Shown here in pieces: positions 61,591-64,000 of a stretch of 64,000 nucleotides of DNA. A program made the position numbers and the translations under genes. Under the pieces are notes generated by a model. The model did no database searches. It was not told where the DNA came from and was given only the letters and a program-made list of their open reading frames with translations. Source of the DNA: Exiguobacterium flavidum (GTDB lineage Bacteria > Bacillota > Bacilli > Exiguobacteriales > Exiguobacteriaceae); contig NZ_QPKS01000014.1 of NCBI RefSeq assembly GCF_003344535.1, positions 1-64,000 of the forward strand, read 5' to 3'. Positions within the stretch are counted from its first letter, which is position 1. Each line of letters starts with the position of its first letter.

Positions 61591-62042
61591 GCCTGCTCCA
61601 TCCACTCACGGCGGACTTCGGCGAAGGCGGTCGGCGTCTCATAGAGCTTGACGAACTCGACGCGCAAGCCCCGCTCGTCCGGCAAATGTTTCCCGAGCGT
61701 CTCGAAGATCCAGGCGCTCATGTTCTCGGCCGTCGTGTTCATATATGGAAGTGATTCGTTCAGGTAGCGGTGGTCGAGCTGCGGCTCGAGGTGCTCCTTG
61801 AAGATCTTCTTCAGGTCGCCGAAGTCGAGCGTCATCCCCCGGTTATCGAGGAATCCGCTGATGCCGAGGTCGACGTGATACGTATGGCCATGAAGCGCAC
61901 GGCATTTGCCGTCGTAGTCATACAGATGGTGAGCGGCGTCGAACGTCAGCTTCTTGACGATCATGACGCGTGATTTCGTATAGATGAGCGAGTCGCCTGT
62001 CGGGCGCTCGACGGTTTCAGGTGCTTCATAGTTGAATTTCAT
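61587..62042 (-). CDS. queD: 6-carboxy-5,6,7,8-tetrahydropterin synthase
   Basis: QueD turns dihydroneopterin triphosphate into carboxytetrahydropterin. The zinc His residues are in [20 protein letters not shown] followed by HTYHVDL, with the catalytic Cys in GKCRALHGH. 151 residues, with an N-terminal extension of about 25 before [16 protein letters not shown] 62042 overlaps the queC stop by 4 bases and has AAGGAGGAG before it. Confidence 0.94.
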   Translation of the reverse strand: MKFNYEAPETVERPTGDSLIYTKSRVMIVKKLTFDAAHHLYDYDGKCRALHGHTYHVDLGISGFLDNRGMTLDFGDLKKIFKEHLEPQLDHRYLNESLPYMNTTAENMSAWIFETLGKHLPDERGLRVEFVKLYETPTAFAEVRREWMEQA

Positions 62043-62695
62043 GCGTGTGTCTCCTCCTTGAGATAAGCGTCCAGTCCATTTTTGCGCAGTTCGCAGGCCG
62101 GGCAATCGCCGCAGCCGTCCCCGATGACACCGTTGTAGCATGTCAGCGTCCGTTCGCGCACGAAATCGAACGCTCCGAGTGAATCGGCGAGCGCCCAGGT
62201 CTCTTTCTTGTCGAGCCACATGAGCGGCGTATGGATGACGAACGGGTAGTCCATCGCAAGGGAGAGGGTGACGTTCAAGGATTTGATGAAGGAATCACGG
62301 CAATCCGGGTACCCTGAAAAATCCGTCTCGCAGACGCCTGTGATGATGTGGCGGATGCCGCGTCCTTTAGCCAGGACGGCGGCGAACGAGAGGAACAGGT
62401 GGTTTCTGCCGTCGACGAACGTCGAAGGAAGACCGTCTTCATTCGTCGTGATGTCTTGCGTGTGGTCAGTGAGCGCGTTAGACGTCAACTGACTGAGCAG
62501 GGAGAGATCGAGCTCGTGGTGTTTGACACCGAGCTCTTGCGCGATGCCGCGTGCGACCTCAAGTTCCTCTGCATGCCGCTGTCCATAGTTGAAAGTGACG
62601 ACTTCCACTTCCTTGAACGATGCGAGCGCTTGGAACAAGCAGGTCGTCGAGTCTTGGCCGCCGCTGAAGACGACTAAGGCACGTTCGTTTTTCAT
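62039..62695 (-). CDS. queC: 7-cyano-7-deazaguanine synthase
   Basis: QueC makes preQ0 from carboxydeazaguanine, ATP and ammonia. The PP-loop is [16 protein letters not shown] (6-21); the zinc-binding cysteines are in [20 protein letters not shown] (about 182-201), and [13 protein letters not shown] is the conserved internal motif. 218 residues. It is the first gene of queC-queD-queE-queF, and a preQ1-I riboswitch lies in its leader. Confidence 0.95.
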   Translation of the reverse strand: MKNERALVVFSGGQDSTTCLFQALASFKEVEVVTFNYGQRHAEELEVARGIAQELGVKHHELDLSLLSQLTSNALTDHTQDITTNEDGLPSTFVDGRNHLFLSFAAVLAKGRGIRHIITGVCETDFSGYPDCRDSFIKSLNVTLSLAMDYPFVIHTPLMWLDKKETWALADSLGAFDFVRERTLTCYNGVIGDGCGDCPACELRKNGLDAYLKEETHA

Positions 62696-62710
62696 GATTA
62701 CACTTCCATT

Positions 62711-62748
62711 CCTAGTTTTTGTGACGGAGGAGGTTACGAACTCCGGAG
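62711..62748 (-). promoter_or_regulatory. preQ1-I riboswitch
   Basis: On the minus strand CGGAG pairs with CTCCG around the loop TTCGTAAC, followed by the A-rich tail CACAAAAACTAGG. This matches the compact preQ1-I fold, close to the Thermoanaerobacter type, and stands 16 bases before the queC start, so it would cover the ribosome binding site when preQ1 is bound. A small hairpin GAGGC-CAA-GCCTC precedes it. Confidence 0.8.
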
Positions 62749-62784
62749 GCTTGGCCTCAACTACTCACACTAGCAGAACGTACG

Positions 62785-62848
62785 AAAAAAGTCGAGGAAC
62801 TCCGAGGGGCGCTTCCAAGCGGAAGGGACACCCCGGGCCTCGACTTTT
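62785..62848 (-). terminator. Terminator of the bshB2-yojF operon
   Basis: AAAAGTCGAGG pairs with CCTCGACTTTT at the base of a long, branched hairpin that also holds CTTCC/GGAAG. Confidence 0.85.
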
Positions 62849-62867
62849 CTTATACATCAGAGCTACA

Positions 62868-63515
62868 TCAGAGCGGATAGTGATAATAACGTTCATTGAC
62901 GAGCAGGTCACGCAGGTGAGGGTCCTCCTCGATCGCTTTCAGGAGACCGCCGGTTTGAGAGGCATGCGCCTCGAGAGCGGCGATCTTACGGTCCGTATAG
63001 GCGCTGACATCGTTGACGACGTGCGCCGGTCCGAGGTCATCCCGTGTGTTATTCGCAAAGGCGACAGCAAGGAATTCAGGACGTTCCTCTGCATCGATCG
63101 AGCGCAGGGAGCGCACGACGGCACGGGCAGTCGCCTCGTGATCCGGGTGGACGGCGTATCCCGGATAGAACGAGATGACACGGGACGGTCGAAGTTCGCG
63201 GATCAGATCGCGGAATCTTCCCGCGAGAAGCGCCTCATCCTCGAATTCGACGGTCTTATCGCGCAGACCCCACAACTGGAGGTCCTCGATCATCATCCGC
63301 TTCGCGGCCTCGATCATCTCCTGCTTCCGGATATGCGGGAGCTCCTCCCGGTTCGTAAAGATCGGACGACCCATGTTGCGGCCCATCTCGCCGAGCGTCA
63401 GGCAGACATATGTGACCGGACCCTTCGTCTCGGCATGTTGCATGATCGTGCCGGCAGAGCTGAACGCCTCATCGTCCGGGTGAGGGAAGATGACGAGTAA
63501 TCTTTCGTTTTCCAT
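62868..63515 (-). CDS. bshB2: Bacillithiol biosynthesis deacetylase BshB2
   Basis: BshB2 removes acetyl from GlcNAc-malate in bacillithiol synthesis and can also deacetylate other thiol conjugates. In 215 residues: the zinc and catalytic motif FPHPDDEAFSSAG (10-22), VCLTLGEMGRNMGRP and YPGYAVHPDHEATARA with the third zinc His. The pairing with a YojF-family gene is as in B. subtilis yojG-yojF. A start at ATG 63515 follows GGAGG. Confidence 0.93.
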   Translation of the reverse strand: MENERLLVIFPHPDDEAFSSAGTIMQHAETKGPVTYVCLTLGEMGRNMGRPIFTNREELPHIRKQEMIEAAKRMMIEDLQLWGLRDKTVEFEDEALLAGRFRDLIRELRPSRVISFYPGYAVHPDHEATARAVVRSLRSIDAEERPEFLAVAFANNTRDDLGPAHVVNDVSAYTDRKIAALEAHASQTGGLLKAIEEDPHLRDLLVNERYYHYPL

Positions 63516-63516
63516 C

Positions 63517-63882
63517 TTACTCCACCTCCTGTGCGCCTTGCGCGAACGGTGCCGGGCTGAGCTCGAAGGCGATCGCGAGACGGCCTTCGAGATCGTGGCC
63601 TGCGATCAACAACTGCTCCCCTGCGAACTCATAATCCGTCAGCCCTTCGCCGTACAGCCATCCATGGTCGAGCTTGAGGCCGATCCGGTACGGACCGACG
63701 CCTGTGATGACGCCGCGCTCGTACGTGATGACGGCATTGCGTAGAAACATCCCAGCGTTGTGGAAGGACGGGTCACGGTGGGTCGCATAGGCGCCGTTCG
63801 TCGTCTCGACGTGGATATAGAGCGGTTTTCCTGCATGGTCATCGATATATGATTGGATGACCGGGATTTCGATCGGTTGCAT
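63517..63882 (-). CDS. YojF-family protein (DUF1806)
   Basis: A 121-residue protein of the YojF family: IPVIQSYIDDHAGKPLYIHV at the start, GAYATHRDPSFHNAGMFLRN in the middle and KLDHGWLYGEGLTDYEFAGE near the end. Function unproven, but the constant place before bshB2 suggests a link to bacillithiol. ATG 63882 was chosen over the upstream ATG 63939, which lies in the preceding terminator. Confidence 0.85.
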   Translation of the reverse strand: MQPIEIPVIQSYIDDHAGKPLYIHVETTNGAYATHRDPSFHNAGMFLRNAVITYERGVITGVGPYRIGLKLDHGWLYGEGLTDYEFAGEQLLIAGHDLEGRLAIAFELSPAPFAQGAQEVE

Positions 63883-63904
63883 CAAAAAAACTCCTTTCGA
63901 CTTA

Positions 63905-63931
63905 CAAAAAAGCCCGTGGTCGCACGGGCTT
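63905..63931 (-). terminator. Terminator of the gene that enters from the right edge
   Basis: AGCCCGTG/CACGGGCT with a T run on the minus strand. Confidence 0.85.
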
Positions 63932-63946
63932 CGTTTCATTCATGAA

Positions 63947-64000
63947 TCAAGAGTTGACGGTACGGTGCGCCGAGTGGTCGGTCGGACCGACATATTCGTT
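63947..64000 (-). CDS. 3' end of a gene cut by the window edge
   Basis: Seventeen codons and a stop (TGA at 63949-63947) ending YVGPTDHSAHRTVNS. Not enough to name the family. The terminator directly behind it supports a real gene end. Confidence 0.55.
   Translation of the reverse strand, partial: NEYVGPTDHSAHRTVNS

Overview
The window is chromosomal DNA of a Bacillota bacterium of the Bacillales type, most likely Exiguobacterium or a close relative; this is inferred from gene content, with no search run. The indicators are bacillithiol genes (bshB2, yojF), a HemAT globin sensor, CcpA-type cre sites, an MhqR-type operator, a neutral protease plus an InhA-type protease, strong AAGGAGG ribosome binding sites, many TTG and GTG starts and compact Rho-independent terminators. 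GC is high for the group, so many long antisense reading frames are shadows.

Layout. 1-265: window edge and a bidirectional terminator. 284-1925: IS1182-type transposase and its terminator. 2062-7496: peptidase T, an MDR oxidoreductase, a VanW-type protein, a cation efflux protein and a divergent RlmI-like methyltransferase. 7610-14483: a defence island with a BglII/BstYI-type endonuclease, a 5-cytosine DNA methyltransferase, Vsr, a Z1-domain helicase-like ATPase and a MutH/Sau3AI-type endonuclease. 14506-25251: aldo-keto reductases with two TetR regulators, OsmC, cupin, VOC proteins, a YfcC transporter with a DUF1028 partner, and a beta-helix protein. 25337-27040: an ISL3-type element with a frameshifted transposase, inserted in the last codons of a SAM methyltransferase gene. 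27864-39591: acrylyl-CoA-reductase-like enzyme, SOUL protein, secreted M4 protease, HD-GYP protein, HemAT, a phospholipase-D-type protein and secreted InhA protease. 39681-47144: cold-shock protein, MhqO-like dioxygenase, DEAD-box helicase, a two-component system and, divergent from it, an acidic protein-ApbE-ferric-reductase-like operon. 47121-59800: hydrolase, ABC-F protein, a YgiB/YgiC-like pair, peptide and nucleobase transporters, fructokinase, a phosphoesterase and a PTS permease under tandem cre-like sites. 60026-64000: XRE regulator, queC-queD-queE-queF with a preQ1 riboswitch, bshB2-yojF and the 3' end of one more gene.

How the genes fit together. The defence island is coherent around GATC. 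MutH/Sau3AI proteins act at GATC and BstYI at RGATCY, so one GATC cytosine methyltransferase could protect against both nucleases. Vsr would repair the T:G mismatches left by 5-methylcytosine deamination, and the Z1 ATPase is translationally coupled to the MutH-like nuclease. Z1-Dcm-Vsr-nuclease sets are known from restriction systems that carry a MutL/MORC-type GHKL ATPase; none is visible here. The queC-F operon makes preQ1 and is read through a preQ1 sensor. The oxidative and electrophile-stress genes (MhqO-like, OsmC, several oxidoreductases, bacillithiol deacetylase) suit an organism exposed to redox stress. No tRNA, rRNA, CRISPR array or replication origin was seen, but two groups of perfect DnaA boxes (7281-7569 and 41543-41661) stand out.
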